Assembly (NCBI RefSeq): GCF_964332355.1
Contig: NZ_OZ201293.1
Location: forward strand, 3,038,001-3,102,000
Source of the DNA: Imbroritus primus
Lineage (GTDB): Bacteria > Pseudomonadota > Gammaproteobacteria > Burkholderiales > Burkholderiaceae
Direction of reading: 5' to 3'
DNA length: 64,000 nucleotides
The notes beneath the pieces were generated by a model. It had not been told where the DNA came from and did not search any database. It saw only the letters and a program-made list of their open reading frames with translations. Positions 9,418 through 18,548 of this stretch are shown here, one piece after another (position 1 is the first letter of the stretch; each line of letters begins with the position of its first letter). The translations under genes and the position numbers were made by a program.

Positions 9418-10509
9418 TTAGGACAGCAGCCAGGAGTTGTAGCGATCCGTGATCGCATCCTTGTGCTTGCCCCAGTACTCGGCATTGGCCTGCGTCAGCG
9501 AGGCGAAGTACTCCGGGTTGTTCGGCAGCAGCTTGGCGCGTTCCGGCTTGATGTACTTGAAGGCGTCCGGCGCGGTCGGGCCGTACGTCAGCGTCTCGGT
9601 GAAGATGGCCTGCTGCTGCGGCTGGGCGCAGAACTCGAGGAACTCGCGGCACAGCGCCACGTTCGGGCCGCCCTTGAGGATGGTGAAGCCTTCGTAGGTC
9701 CAGATGCCCTGATTCCACACCAGCTTGACGGGCGCGCCATCGTCGATGGCAACCTGTGCGCGGCCGTTCCAGGCGGGAATCATGTCGACTTCGCCGGTCT
9801 TGAGCAGCTGTGAGGTCTGCGCGCCGTTTTCCCACCACACGCCGACTTCCTTCTTGATCTGGGAGAGCTTGCGGAAGGCGCGGTCGAGGTCGAGCGGATA
9901 CAGCTGGCTGGGCGGCACGCCATCGGCCAGCAGCGCTTCCTCGATGGTGTCGTACGGATTCTTGCGCAGCGAGCGCAGACCAGGGAAACCCTTGGTGTCG
10001 AAAAAGTCCTTCCAGCTTTGCGGCGGCTTCTTCACGGTATCGGTGCGATAGGCGATCACCGTGGCGTACACGTCGACGCCCAGGATGAACTCGCCACGCA
10101 TGTTCGCGGGAATCTTGCTGACATTCGGCCCCAGGCCCTTGGGCCCGGCGATCGGCTCGAGATGACCGAGCTTGGCCAGCGACATGTGCGTGGAATTGCT
10201 CAGGTGCGCCATGTCCCAGCGGTAGTTGCGCGACTCGACCATGGCCTTGACCATGCCGCTCGGCTCGGATTCGGATGCCACGCCGACGACGGTGATGCCG
10301 GTGGCTTTCTTGAACGGCTCGTAGAACGCCTGGGAGAAGGCCTTGGTGAAGGGACCACCCGGATCGCGGGTAACGAGGCGGCGGTTCTGGCCCAGCACGA
10401 TGGCCGGCGCGCCGAGCGCTGCCGCACCGGCGACCACGGCGGCGCCTTTCACGAAGGCACGGCGCCCTGCTTGCGTCTCACGGGCGGTATTGATGTCCTT
10501 GTCCTGCAT
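9418..10509 (-). CDS. periplasmic solute-binding protein of polyamine-type ABC transporter
   Basis: About 363 residues with an N-terminal twin-arginine-like signal (GRRAFVKGAAVVAGAAALG), suggesting Tat export to the periplasm. The body resembles PotD/extracellular solute-binding family proteins (for example EFILGVDVYATVIAYRTD and FPGLRSLRKNPYDTIEEALLADG). It should capture the substrate and deliver it to the fused permease. The start at 10509 was chosen because AAGGAG lies seven bases upstream. It is the promoter-proximal gene of the catabolic locus. Confidence 0.88.
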   Translation of the reverse strand: MQDKDINTARETQAGRRAFVKGAAVVAGAAALGAPAIVLGQNRRLVTRDPGGPFTKAFSQAFYEPFKKATGITVVGVASESEPSGMVKAMVESRNYRWDMAHLSNSTHMSLAKLGHLEPIAGPKGLGPNVSKIPANMRGEFILGVDVYATVIAYRTDTVKKPPQSWKDFFDTKGFPGLRSLRKNPYDTIEEALLADGVPPSQLYPLDLDRAFRKLSQIKKEVGVWWENGAQTSQLLKTGEVDMIPAWNGRAQVAIDDGAPVKLVWNQGIWTYEGFTILKGGPNVALCREFLEFCAQPQQQAIFTETLTYGPTAPDAFKYIKPERAKLLPNNPEYFASLTQANAEYWGKHKDAITDRYNSWLLS

Positions 10510-10651
10510 ACCTGACTCCTTCATTGGATTGATCGATGCTGTTGTGTGGCACGGCCCGCTGCATCGCCGCACCGGATCGCAGCAGTGCCGTGACCGTGTA
10601 TCTGCAAGCGCCGTGCCACCAGCTTGTTGTCTTGATGTGACTGTTTGAAAA

Positions 10652-10680
10652 AGTATGCGAGGCCTTATCTAAAAAAGCAA
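10652..10680 (-). promoter_or_regulatory. probable sigma-70 promoter of the ABC/oxidase locus
   Basis: Read on the minus strand, TTGCTT (10675-10680) and CATACT (10652-10657) are separated by exactly 17 bases and lie about 140 bases upstream of the solute-binding gene start. The spacing and the AT-rich surroundings support a sigma-70-type promoter. Confidence 0.5.
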
Positions 10681-10726
10681 ATAACGAAAACTGTGCACTC
10701 TATAAACATGACTTATACTGTGAACC

Positions 10727-10744
10727 GGTGCATTTTCATGCACC
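10727..10744. promoter_or_regulatory. palindrome, candidate LysR-family operator
   Basis: GGTGCAT and ATGCACC form a perfect 7-bp inverted repeat around a 4-base centre in the divergent region between the LysR gene and the transporter operon. A TATACT hexamer (10714-10719) that could be the LysR gene -10 lies just before it, so the site would sit at the start of the LysR transcript and allow autoregulation. A further GTGCAC occurs at 10693-10698. Confidence 0.45.
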
Positions 10745-10789
10745 GCGATGCAGCCTGATGTCCCGTTTTCATGCACACGAGAGACGCTT

Positions 10790-11677
10790 ATGCATATCCG
10801 TCAACTGATGGCCCTGCGCGCCGTCATTTCTTCCGGCACCACCACCCAGGCCGCCGAAATTCTCGGCGTGACGCAGCCAGCGGTGAGCAGCCTGATTGCC
10901 ACGCTGGAGAAAGAGGTCGGCTTCAAGCTGTTCGAACGCGTGAAGGGACGGCTTGTGCCGACGCTGGAGGCGGACCGCATGGCGGAGGAAGCAGAGCGCA
11001 CCATCGCCAGCTTCCGGCGCATGGAAGAAATGGCGCGCGACCTGCGTCAGCTCGCCGCAGGGCAGCTGCGCATCGCCTGCATGCCGGGGCTGGCGCTCGA
11101 CTTCATGCCGCGCGTGCTGGCGCGGTTCCAGGCAGACAAGCCGGATATCAAGGTGTCGCTGCAGATTCGCTCCTCGATGCGCGTGCGCGAGTGGATCGCG
11201 GCACAGTATTTCGACCTCGGCATTGCCGAACTGCCGGTGGACGATCCGGCCATCGAGGTGGAACCGCTGCAGATGCGCTGCGTGTGCGTGATGCCGGAAG
11301 GCCATCCCTTGGCGCGCAAGAAAGTCATCACGCCCCAGGATCTCAATGAAGTGCCCTTCATCTCGCTCAACGGCGATCACATGACCTACTTCCGGATTGC
11401 CGATGCGTTCGAGGAGGCAGGCGCGAAACTGAATGTCCGCGCCGAGGTACAGCTGTTCGCACCGGCCTGCGCGATGGTCGCGTCAGGCGGCGGCGTGTCG
11501 ATCGTCGATCCGGTCAGCGCCAAGGTCTACGAGGGACGCGGCATTGTCGCGCGCCCCTTCCAGCCCGCCATCCGGTTCGACGTGGGCCTGATGTTTCCGG
11601 CCTACCGCCCGCGTTCGCTGCTGATGCAGAATTTCGTGACCACGCTCAAGCAGGCGATGCAGCCCTACCTGCTGTGA
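10790..11677 (+). CDS. LysR-family transcriptional regulator
   Basis: A 295-residue protein with an N-terminal winged HTH (MHIRQLMALRAVISSG, then TQAAEILGVTQPAVSSLI) and a LysR substrate-binding domain from about residue 90. It is transcribed divergently from the polyamine-type ABC transporter and oxidase genes, the usual arrangement for a LysR activator and its target operon. The inducer is probably the transported amine or a breakdown product. The ATG at 10790 starts the HTH directly, which fixes the start. Confidence 0.9.
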   Translation: MHIRQLMALRAVISSGTTTQAAEILGVTQPAVSSLIATLEKEVGFKLFERVKGRLVPTLEADRMAEEAERTIASFRRMEEMARDLRQLAAGQLRIACMPGLALDFMPRVLARFQADKPDIKVSLQIRSSMRVREWIAAQYFDLGIAELPVDDPAIEVEPLQMRCVCVMPEGHPLARKKVITPQDLNEVPFISLNGDHMTYFRIADAFEEAGAKLNVRAEVQLFAPACAMVASGGGVSIVDPVSAKVYEGRGIVARPFQPAIRFDVGLMFPAYRPRSLLMQNFVTTLKQAMQPYLL

Positions 11678-11699
11678 CGCGTCCATGCGGACGCGTCAC
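11674..11699. terminator. perfect 11-bp hairpin between convergent genes
   Basis: GTGACGCGTCC and GGACGCGTCAC pair perfectly around ATGC. The hairpin begins within the stop region of the LysR gene and ends before the convergent dioxygenase gene, so it probably terminates both. There is no clear T-run. Confidence 0.55.
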
Positions 11700-11704
11700 G
11701 CCGT

Positions 11705-12271
11705 TCAGGCAGTGGCGTTGGAATAGCCCGAGATGAAGGACTTGGGTGTACCCGTCGCCTGGTCGTACACATGCCGTTCGATGCGGCCGATGTTGCCGCC
11801 GTACACGTGGATGCTGATCGAGACGCGATCGTCGTAGATGTTGGACACGCGATGGATGTCGCCCAGGCGCGGCGATACGCAATCGATATCACCCGGCTCG
11901 AGACGATCGTCGCCAATGCATTGCATCGGCTGGCCCGGCGTTGGCACGGCAAAGCGTTCACCGCGCTCCGAGCCGCGCATCATGCCAATCAGGGCCCACA
12001 CCTTGTGATCATGCACCGGTGTCTTCTGCCCGGGCCCCCAGACAAAACTGATGACCGAGAAACGCTCCTGCGGATCGCAGTACAGCAGGTACTGCTGGTA
12101 GTACTGGGGATGCGGCTTGGCGAATTCCTCGGGCAGCCAATCGTCGGTGCCGATCAGGTCGCCGAGCAACGGGCGGCCCTGTGCGAGGATGGTTTCTTCA
12201 TCGCCACCGGCACTGTCGATGACGCGCTCGAACTGGGTGACGAACTGCTGCAGGCGTGAGGGAAGTGTCAT
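11705..12271 (-). CDS. cysteine dioxygenase-family thiol dioxygenase
   Basis: A 188-residue cupin-type dioxygenase. The metal-binding motif TPVHDHKVWALIG near residue 90 supplies two histidines and a later histidine occurs in GDIHRVSN, matching the three-histidine iron site of the family. Bacterial members oxidise cysteine or 3-mercaptopropionate to the sulfinic acid with oxygen in the cytosol. The sequence cannot settle which. The start at 12271 (MTLPSRLQQFV) gives the family-typical length. Confidence 0.85.
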   Translation of the reverse strand: MTLPSRLQQFVTQFERVIDSAGGDEETILAQGRPLLGDLIGTDDWLPEEFAKPHPQYYQQYLLYCDPQERFSVISFVWGPGQKTPVHDHKVWALIGMMRGSERGERFAVPTPGQPMQCIGDDRLEPGDIDCVSPRLGDIHRVSNIYDDRVSISIHVYGGNIGRIERHVYDQATGTPKSFISGYSNATA

Positions 12272-12408
12272 GATGATCTTGTTCTCTCTGGTTGTCTCCA
12301 GCAAACAGCATAGCGCAGTTCGCTGGCGGCTGCAGCGCGGAGCCAGCATTCATGCGGCTTGCAGGCGCATTCGTCCCAATCCGTGGGATATGTGACGTGG
12401 GACTGCGG

Positions 12409-13062
12409 CTAGCCGGCCTTGCGGAAAGTCAGGTTGATGCGGCAATTTCCGGTCAGCGGATGCACATCGTCCTTGAGCGCGAGCACGCCGTGATAACGCA
12501 GCCGCGCAGGACCGCCCCACACCACCACATCTCCATGCATCAATGGCACGCGCCGCGGGCGCTCGCTGCGCTGCATGCCGCCGAACTGAAAGATCACCGG
12601 AAGGCCAAGCGACACGGAGACGATGGGTTGCGTCATGTCGCGCTCGTTGCGGTCCTGATGCAGCGACATGCGTGCGCCCGGCGCATAGCGATTGATCAGG
12701 CAGGCATCTGGCACGAAGCCGGCAAAGCCCGCCGTTGCCGCGGCCTCGCGGGCCAACGCCAGCCAGCCCGGTGGCAAGGCCGGCCACGGTGCGCCGCTCA
12801 GCGGATCGACCGGTGCGTAGCGGTAGCCGTGCGCATCGCTGACCCAGCCGAGCTGACCGCAGTTGGTCATGGCGGCCGACATGGCGAGCCCGCCAGGTGT
12901 GAGCATGTGGCGAAACGGCGCAACGGCAGCGATGTCCGCGACCGTCGCCAGCAATGCGGGCGCCTGCGCCAAGGCAAAGCCGCGCAGCACCACCGCGCCG
13001 GGATCAATGGATTCGGTCCACGGCTGCGCCGCATCCTGTGCCGCGAACAGATCTTCGATCAT
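12409..13062 (-). CDS. alkB: AlkB, alpha-ketoglutarate-dependent DNA repair dioxygenase
   Basis: A 217-residue protein with the AlkB iron-binding motif SLHQDRNERD (HxD, about residue 133), a distal histidine in LRYHGVLAL and the 2-oxoglutarate-binding arginines in CRINLTFRK. AlkB oxidatively removes 1-methyladenine and 3-methylcytosine lesions. Its start overlaps the stop of ada by 4 bases (ATGA), so the two are translated from one message and are both induced by methylation damage. Confidence 0.95.
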   Translation of the reverse strand: MIEDLFAAQDAAQPWTESIDPGAVVLRGFALAQAPALLATVADIAAVAPFRHMLTPGGLAMSAAMTNCGQLGWVSDAHGYRYAPVDPLSGAPWPALPPGWLALAREAAATAGFAGFVPDACLINRYAPGARMSLHQDRNERDMTQPIVSVSLGLPVIFQFGGMQRSERPRRVPLMHGDVVVWGGPARLRYHGVLALKDDVHPLTGNCRINLTFRKAG

Positions 13063-14222
13063 GTACCGGCCTTCACGGCTACGGCCTGACGAATCTCATC
13101 GAGACCGGCAACATCATCCCCGCCGCTCGCCACGGCTCCACGTGCCTCCCGGTCGATCAACGCACGCTTGCGCTCCACACCCCAGCGGTAGCCGGACAGG
13201 CTGCCATCCTGCCGCACCACGCGATGGCAGGGCACGGCCACCGCCAGCGTATTGGCGGCACAGGCACTGGCCACGGCCCGCACCGCGCGCGGTACCCCGA
13301 GCCGCTGCGCCAGTTCGGTATAGCTCACAGTCTCACCGGCCGGCACTTCGCGCAAGGCTTGCCACACACGCTGCTGGAAGGCTGTGCCGCGAATATCGAG
13401 CGGCAGGTCGAGGCCCAGTGCGGGCATCTCGACGAAACCCACGACCTGCGCCACAGTGCGCGCAAAATCCGGATCGTCGCCGACCAGCATGGCCTGCGGA
13501 AACCGATCCTGCAGATCGCGCGCCAACTGGTCCGCATCGTCACCCAACGCGATTGCGCAGATGCCGCGCGTACTCTGCGCGACGAGCAGCGCACCGAGCG
13601 CACTCGCAGCGATGGCGAAGCGGATCTGCGTGTCGGTCCCGCCCTGCCGAAAGCGCGTCGGCGTCATGCCCAGCACGGCATCGCTGTCGGCATAGAAGCG
13701 CCCGGTCGAGGCGTAACCCGCTGCGTACACCGCGGCCAACACCGAGCCCTCGTCCTGCAACGCGGCACGTATGCGGCCGCTACGCCACGCCTGCGCATAG
13801 GCGCGCGGCGTCAGGCCGACCATGGCCTTGAACAGGCGGTGGAAATGGAAACGACTCATGCCAGCCTCGTGCGCCAGCGCTTGCAGCGAGGGCACCGCCT
13901 CGGCCTGCTCGATATGCCGGCAGGCCCGCACGATGGCCTCGGCCTGCTGCTGCGACCGTGCCTGGGCATCCGGACGGCACCGCTTGCACGGGCGGAAACC
14001 GTCCTGCTCGGCTGCCTCGCGGCTGGCGTAGAAGCGCACATGTTCCGGCCGCGCGAGCCGCGCGCCGCAAGACGGCCGGCAATATACGCCGGTGGTGCTG
14101 ACGGCATACCAGAAGGTCCCGTCGGCGCTGGCGTCGCGGTTAACGACGCGCGGCCAGCGTGGATCGGCTTCAGTGGCTGCGGCGGCAGCGGCGTGACGCC
14201 GCTGGGTGGAAGTCGGGTTCAT
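13059..14222 (-). CDS. ada: Ada, methylation-responsive regulator and O6-methylguanine-DNA methyltransferase
   Basis: About 387 residues in three parts. The N-terminal zinc and phosphotriester-repair domain has its four cysteines in YCRPSCGAR and PCKRC. An AraC-type HTH follows at about residues 95-195 (MSRFHFHRLFKAMVGLTPRAYAQ). The C-terminal O6-alkylguanine methyltransferase has the active-site motif VAVPCHRVV. Methyl transfer to the N-terminal cysteine turns the protein into an activator of its own operon. The start at 14222 gives MNPTSTQRR; a matching Ada box lies 78 bases upstream. All catalytic residues are present. Confidence 0.95.
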   Translation of the reverse strand: MNPTSTQRRHAAAAAATEADPRWPRVVNRDASADGTFWYAVSTTGVYCRPSCGARLARPEHVRFYASREAAEQDGFRPCKRCRPDAQARSQQQAEAIVRACRHIEQAEAVPSLQALAHEAGMSRFHFHRLFKAMVGLTPRAYAQAWRSGRIRAALQDEGSVLAAVYAAGYASTGRFYADSDAVLGMTPTRFRQGGTDTQIRFAIAASALGALLVAQSTRGICAIALGDDADQLARDLQDRFPQAMLVGDDPDFARTVAQVVGFVEMPALGLDLPLDIRGTAFQQRVWQALREVPAGETVSYTELAQRLGVPRAVRAVASACAANTLAVAVPCHRVVRQDGSLSGYRWGVERKRALIDREARGAVASGGDDVAGLDEIRQAVAVKAGT

Positions 14223-14262
14223 GGCAGATTTCCGGCACAGGCGAACGGGCCCGTTTTGAAAC

Positions 14263-14312
14263 ACTCTAGCGTGCGAGGCGCCGGCCTGCACTCCGCTGCT
14301 TGCGGTTGAATT
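14263..14312 (-). promoter_or_regulatory. ada promoter with Ada box (AAT-N6-GCAA)
   Basis: On the minus strand AAT (14310-14312), six bases, then GCAA (14300-14303) reproduce the A-box/B-box pattern bound by methylated Ada in E. coli. A -10-like TAGAGT lies at 14263-14268, and the -35 position (14286-14291) is a poor match, as expected for an activator-dependent promoter. The box would lie about 43-55 bases upstream of the transcription start. Confidence 0.65.
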
Positions 14313-14489
14313 CGTTGACGAATTGGCAGTCGAAATCATTGGCGCTCGAAACAGATCGAAACAGATCGAAGCCGCTCAAGCGGCGCCGCTACGATGCTGA
14401 TGCGGATCAAGCTGCCGGCAATGTCCCGCTTGCATTGATGGCGCATCGCACACACCATCCAATTTACACCGTGTCACGAGGAAATCCGG

Positions 14490-15101
14490 ATGCTCCCCAA
14501 ACGCCTTGCACGCCCCGTTCTGCTCGCCACGACGATAGTAGCGACCGCCGCTGCCGTAGCGATGGCCAGCAACGTCTACGCCGCCAGCCGGCAGGCCGAA
14601 ACTGACTTACCCACCATTCCGGCGCTCGACCTGACGCGCTATGCGGGCGTGTGGCACGAGATCGCGCGCATGCCCTCGTGGTTCCAGCGCCGCTGCGCCG
14701 GCCCGGCACAGGCGACCTACACGCTGCGCGACGATGGCCGCCTGCAGGTGCACAACCGCTGCCAGACGGACAACGGCGAGGCGCTGGATGCCGACGGCAT
14801 CGGCGAGCCGGCGTCAGCCGAGCATCCCGGCCAACTGCGCGTGAGCTTCGCGCCTGCCTGGCTGCGGGCGCTGGGCATCGGCTGGGGCGACTACTGGATC
14901 CTGGCGCTGGCCGACGATTACACCTGGTCGCTGGTTGGCACCCGGGACCGCAAATACCTGTGGATCCTGGCCCGCGATCCCGCGCTCGACCAAGCCACCA
15001 CGCAACAACTGGTAGAGCGCGCGCGATCCCTGGGCTACCCGGTGGACGGCTTGCAGTTCGCCGGCGCGGCGGCGGCCCCGGAGAGCCAGACGCCGCGCTG
15101 A
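14490..15101 (+). CDS. lipocalin family protein (Blc-like)
   Basis: A 203-residue protein with an N-terminal hydrophobic export segment (residues 8-30) and a bacterial lipocalin domain. The first lipocalin motif is YAGVWHEIARMPSWFQ, later segments include GDYWILALADDYTWSLVG, and the family closes with ILARDPALD. Blc-type lipocalins bind lipids such as lysophospholipids in the cell envelope. No lipobox cysteine is evident after the signal, so this one may be soluble in the periplasm or held by the uncleaved segment. It is encoded divergently from ada. Confidence 0.88.
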   Translation: MLPKRLARPVLLATTIVATAAAVAMASNVYAASRQAETDLPTIPALDLTRYAGVWHEIARMPSWFQRRCAGPAQATYTLRDDGRLQVHNRCQTDNGEALDADGIGEPASAEHPGQLRVSFAPAWLRALGIGWGDYWILALADDYTWSLVGTRDRKYLWILARDPALDQATTQQLVERARSLGYPVDGLQFAGAAAAPESQTPR

Positions 15102-15108
15102 CCCGGCT

Positions 15109-16380
15109 TCAGACCGCCGCGAGCGCCTGCTCGAGATCGGCGATCAGGTCATCGATATGCTCGATGCCGATCGACAGGCGCACCGTGTCCTCGGTGACGC
15201 CGGCTTTCACCAGTTCTTCCGGCGACAGCTGGCGGTGCGTGGTGGAAGCCGGATGGCAGGCCAGCGACTTGGCATCGCCGATGTTCACGAGGCGCGTGAT
15301 CAGTTGCAGCGCGTCCTGGAAGCGCGCGCCGCCGTCGCGGCCGCCCTGCACGCCGAACGTGAGGATGCCAGAGGCGCGGCCGCCCATGTAGCGCTGCACC
15401 AGCGCGTGGTCGGCATGCTCCGGCAAGCCGGCGTAGTTGACCCACTTGACCTTGGCGTGGCCTGCCAGATAGCGCGCGACCGCCAGCGTGTTGTCGCAGA
15501 TGCGGTCCATGCGCAGCGCCACGGTTTCGATGCCCTGCAGGATCAGAAAAGCGTTGAACGGGCTCAGCGCCGCGCCCATATTGCGCAGCGGCACGACGCG
15601 CGCGCGGCCGATGAAAGCGGCTTCACCGAGCGCTTCCGTGTATACCACGCCGTGGTAGCTCACATCCGGCTCGTTGAGGCGGCGGAAGCGCGCCTTGTGC
15701 TGCGCCCACGGGAACTTGCCGGAGTCGACGATGGCCCCGCCGATGGAGTTGCCGTGTCCGCCCAGGTATTTGGTCAGCGAATGCACGACGATGTCCGCAC
15801 CGTGTTCGAACGGACGGCACAGGTACGGGCTCGGCACGGTGTTGTCGACAATCAGCGGCACGCCATGGCGATGCGCGATGTCCGCGAGCTTCTTGAAGTC
15901 GGTGACGTTGCCAAGCGGGTTGCCGATGGACTCGCAGAACACCGCCTTGGTGCGGTCGTCGATCAGCGCCTCGAAGCTTTCCGGCTTGGCCGGATCGGCA
16001 AAGCGCGCTTCGATGCCAAGCTGTGGCAGCGTGTGCGCCAGCAGGTTGTAGGTGCCGCCATACAAGGTCGAGGACGAGACGATATTGTCGCCGCTTTCCG
16101 CGATCGTCTGGATGGCGTAGCTGATCGCCGCCATGCCTGAAGCCACGGCCAGTGCGCCGACCCCGCCCTCGAGCTGCGCGAGCCGCTGCTCGAGCACGGC
16201 GGTGGTGGGATTCATGATGCGCGTGTAGATGTTGCCGGCGACCTTGAGGTCGAACAGGTCGGCGCCGTGCTGCGTGTCATCGAAGGCGTACGACGCGGTC
16301 TGGTAGATCGGTACGGCGACGGACTTGGTGGTCGGGTCGGGGGCATAGCCGCCATGCACGGCAATGGTTTCGAATTTCAC
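15109..16380 (-). CDS. metY: O-acetylhomoserine sulfhydrylase (MetY-type)
   Basis: A 423-residue PLP enzyme of the Cys/Met metabolism family. The N-terminus KFETIAVHGGYAPDPTTK is characteristic of O-acetylhomoserine aminocarboxypropyltransferase. The PLP lysine lies in VVHSLTKYLGGHG, and SYAFDDTQHGADLFDLK is also a family hallmark. It makes homocysteine (or methionine with methanethiol) from O-acetylhomoserine and sulfide in the cytosol. I prefer the GTG start at 16380 because GGAG is about nine bases upstream; the ATG at 16389 directly abuts that ribosome site. Confidence 0.9.
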   Translation of the reverse strand: MKFETIAVHGGYAPDPTTKSVAVPIYQTASYAFDDTQHGADLFDLKVAGNIYTRIMNPTTAVLEQRLAQLEGGVGALAVASGMAAISYAIQTIAESGDNIVSSSTLYGGTYNLLAHTLPQLGIEARFADPAKPESFEALIDDRTKAVFCESIGNPLGNVTDFKKLADIAHRHGVPLIVDNTVPSPYLCRPFEHGADIVVHSLTKYLGGHGNSIGGAIVDSGKFPWAQHKARFRRLNEPDVSYHGVVYTEALGEAAFIGRARVVPLRNMGAALSPFNAFLILQGIETVALRMDRICDNTLAVARYLAGHAKVKWVNYAGLPEHADHALVQRYMGGRASGILTFGVQGGRDGGARFQDALQLITRLVNIGDAKSLACHPASTTHRQLSPEELVKAGVTEDTVRLSIGIEHIDDLIADLEQALAAV

Positions 16381-16570
16381 GGCACACATCTCCTCTGTCT
16401 GCGATTGCCAGTCACGCACGCTCGGAAGGCGCGCAAGCCGCCATTGTGGAGCAGTCAGGTGTGGAAAGCCAGAGAGGCCCACCCAATGCGCCGGACGCCG
16501 GCCAGTTGGGCTATAGTGGGCCGATAGCCAGCCCCGCCCCGCAGACAGAGAACGATATACAGGAGACGCC

Positions 16571-16918
16571 ATGATCGCCGTGATCTTCGAGGTCGAACCC
16601 CATCCGGGCCAACGCCAGACCTATCTCGATATTGCCGCCACGCTGCGTCCCGAACTGGAGCAGATCGATGGCTTCATTTCGGTCGAACGCTTCGAGAGCC
16701 TGACCCAGCCGGGCAAGATCCTGTCGCTCTCGTTCTTCCGCGATGAAGCAGCGGTACAGGCCTGGCGCAACCTGGACATGCACCGGCGGGCGCAGGCGCG
16801 GGGACGCAACGGGGTATTTGCCGGCTACCGGCTGCGCATTGCCACGGTCGTGCGCGACTACGGCATGCACGAGCGCGCACAGGCGCCGGATGACTCGCGG
16901 CGCGCGCACGACGCCTGA
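16571..16918 (+). CDS. antibiotic biosynthesis monooxygenase (ABM) domain protein
   Basis: A 115-residue protein with a single ABM ferredoxin-like fold. Visible features are MIAVIFEVEPHPGQ, the FISVERFESLTQPGKILSLS core and WRNLDMHRRAQARGR. Family members range from quinol monooxygenases to heme-degrading proteins and to proteins without proven enzyme activity, so the function is open. It is divergent from metY, with TATAGT at 16512-16517 as a plausible -10. A ribosome site (aggaga) precedes the ATG. Confidence 0.8.
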   Translation: MIAVIFEVEPHPGQRQTYLDIAATLRPELEQIDGFISVERFESLTQPGKILSLSFFRDEAAVQAWRNLDMHRRAQARGRNGVFAGYRLRIATVVRDYGMHERAQAPDDSRRAHDA

Positions 16919-17031
16919 GAGGTAGCGTCAAAAAAACGAGCGCCGGCCCTACCGCAAAGCCAGCGCAGTCCGCAGCCGCGTGGCCGGGCGAAAACCGCCG
17001 CGCTGCATGCCGGAATCCCCCCTGAGCCCGG

Positions 17032-18423
17032 TCAGCCGGCCGTTACCTTGTCTGCCACCTGATCTGCCACCACAAGGCAATTCCTGCCGCGCTGCTTGGC
17101 GGCGTAGAGCGCCACGTCGGCACGGCGCAGGGTGCGCTGGTAATCCGGATGGCCGTCGTGCATGGCGAGACCGATGCTGATGGTCAACGTCATGGTGCGA
17201 TCTCGCGGCAGGCGGAAGACTTCGGCGGCGATGCGCGCCCGCAGGCGCTCGGCGGCGGCCACCGCACGCGCCTCGTCGACATCCACGGACAGCATCAGGA
17301 ATTCCTCGCCGCCCAGGCGGAACAGGTAGTCGCCGCCGCGCACGCTATCGCTGAGGAGCGCCGCGAACTGCTGCAGCACCATGTCGCCGGCCTCGTGCCC
17401 GTGCACATCATTGACCTGCTTGAAATGATCGATGTCGATGGCGATGACGGCGAACTGGCTGTTGCGCTCGCGTGCATAAGCCACCTCTTTGCTCAGCACC
17501 ACGGGCAGGAACTTGCGGTTCAGCAGGCTGGTGAGCACATCGCGCCCGCCTTCGAGCTCGTTGGCCTTCTGGAACAGCGTGTCGAGATCCAGCGCCATGC
17601 GCCGCGCATGATCGCGCAGTTCGCGCGCCTGCCGCTGGCGCTCTTCGACATCCTGCGCGGCTTCGAGCGCCGGCTGGACCACCTCGTCCACATGCGCGAT
17701 GGCCGCGAGAATCGCTTCGGCTTCGCTGGTGCCCTGAAAGGCATGGACGCCTTTGTGGCGGAACCACAGGCCGAACTCGCTGGCCGCCATGCGCGGCAGG
17801 CGCGCCGCCTCTCCGACCGCGATCTCGTACATCACCGCGCTTTCCCAGTCGAGCAGCGCAGCGCGCTGGCGCTCGCGCTCCATCGAGGCGTTCTGCACCA
17901 TCGATAGCAGGCGATAGGCCTCGTCGGCACGCGCGCTGCGCTCATGCGAATGCGCATAGGTCTGGCTCATGATTTCCATGGCCAGGTCGATGGTTTGGGT
18001 GACCAGTTGCACGGCTGCGCCATCGTTCCGGCTTTCATCCTCGGCGCCAAGCAAGGCATAGAAACCCTGCTTGAGACTGCGCGCCCCGCGCAACACGAGA
18101 TGCACTGGCACGTCGATTCGTGCGTGAACCTCGCCGATGCGGATCTGCCGCTCGACCAATGCCTGGGGTGCAATATCTTCCGGATCGGCAAACACGTCGG
18201 TGATCCAGCGCATCATGGAGGCATGCAGACGCACCTGCACCTGCTCGTGCGAGACAAGTTGCGAAGCAGCGGCGTCGCTGAGCAGGCTGTCGTAAAAACG
18301 GCTTGCGAGCGCATGCTGATGCTGCTGGGCCAGGGCACGCACCCGGGCCCGCGTCGAGGGTGCATACTGTGCCACCACGGCGGCCCAGTCCCGCACCATC
18401 TGTTCCGAGGGAGAATTCTTCAT
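17032..18423 (-). CDS. globin-coupled sensor diguanylate cyclase (DosC-like)
   Basis: A 463-residue protein. Residues about 10-160 resemble a globin-coupled sensor, with the proximal-histidine segment RQIRIGEVHARIDVPVHL matching DosC/YddV-type heme sensors. A middle region of about 130 residues follows, and then a GGDEF domain with the active site RLGGEEF and an inhibitory I-site RGGD five residues before it. The enzyme should make cyclic di-GMP from two GTP under control of oxygen bound at the heme, and be feedback-inhibited by its product. It is not in an operon. Confidence 0.88.
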   Translation of the reverse strand: MKNSPSEQMVRDWAAVVAQYAPSTRARVRALAQQHQHALASRFYDSLLSDAAASQLVSHEQVQVRLHASMMRWITDVFADPEDIAPQALVERQIRIGEVHARIDVPVHLVLRGARSLKQGFYALLGAEDESRNDGAAVQLVTQTIDLAMEIMSQTYAHSHERSARADEAYRLLSMVQNASMERERQRAALLDWESAVMYEIAVGEAARLPRMAASEFGLWFRHKGVHAFQGTSEAEAILAAIAHVDEVVQPALEAAQDVEERQRQARELRDHARRMALDLDTLFQKANELEGGRDVLTSLLNRKFLPVVLSKEVAYARERNSQFAVIAIDIDHFKQVNDVHGHEAGDMVLQQFAALLSDSVRGGDYLFRLGGEEFLMLSVDVDEARAVAAAERLRARIAAEVFRLPRDRTMTLTISIGLAMHDGHPDYQRTLRRADVALYAAKQRGRNCLVVADQVADKVTAG

Positions 18424-18548
18424 TGCACGATCCTGTTGCCGCGACTATCGAGCCCTCCGCATCCTGGCCTGATGGCCGGGATGCCGGGCAAATCCGACAG
18501 TCTAATGAATCCCATCGGACTGGCAAGGGCCGCGCCCGCCTCCGGACG

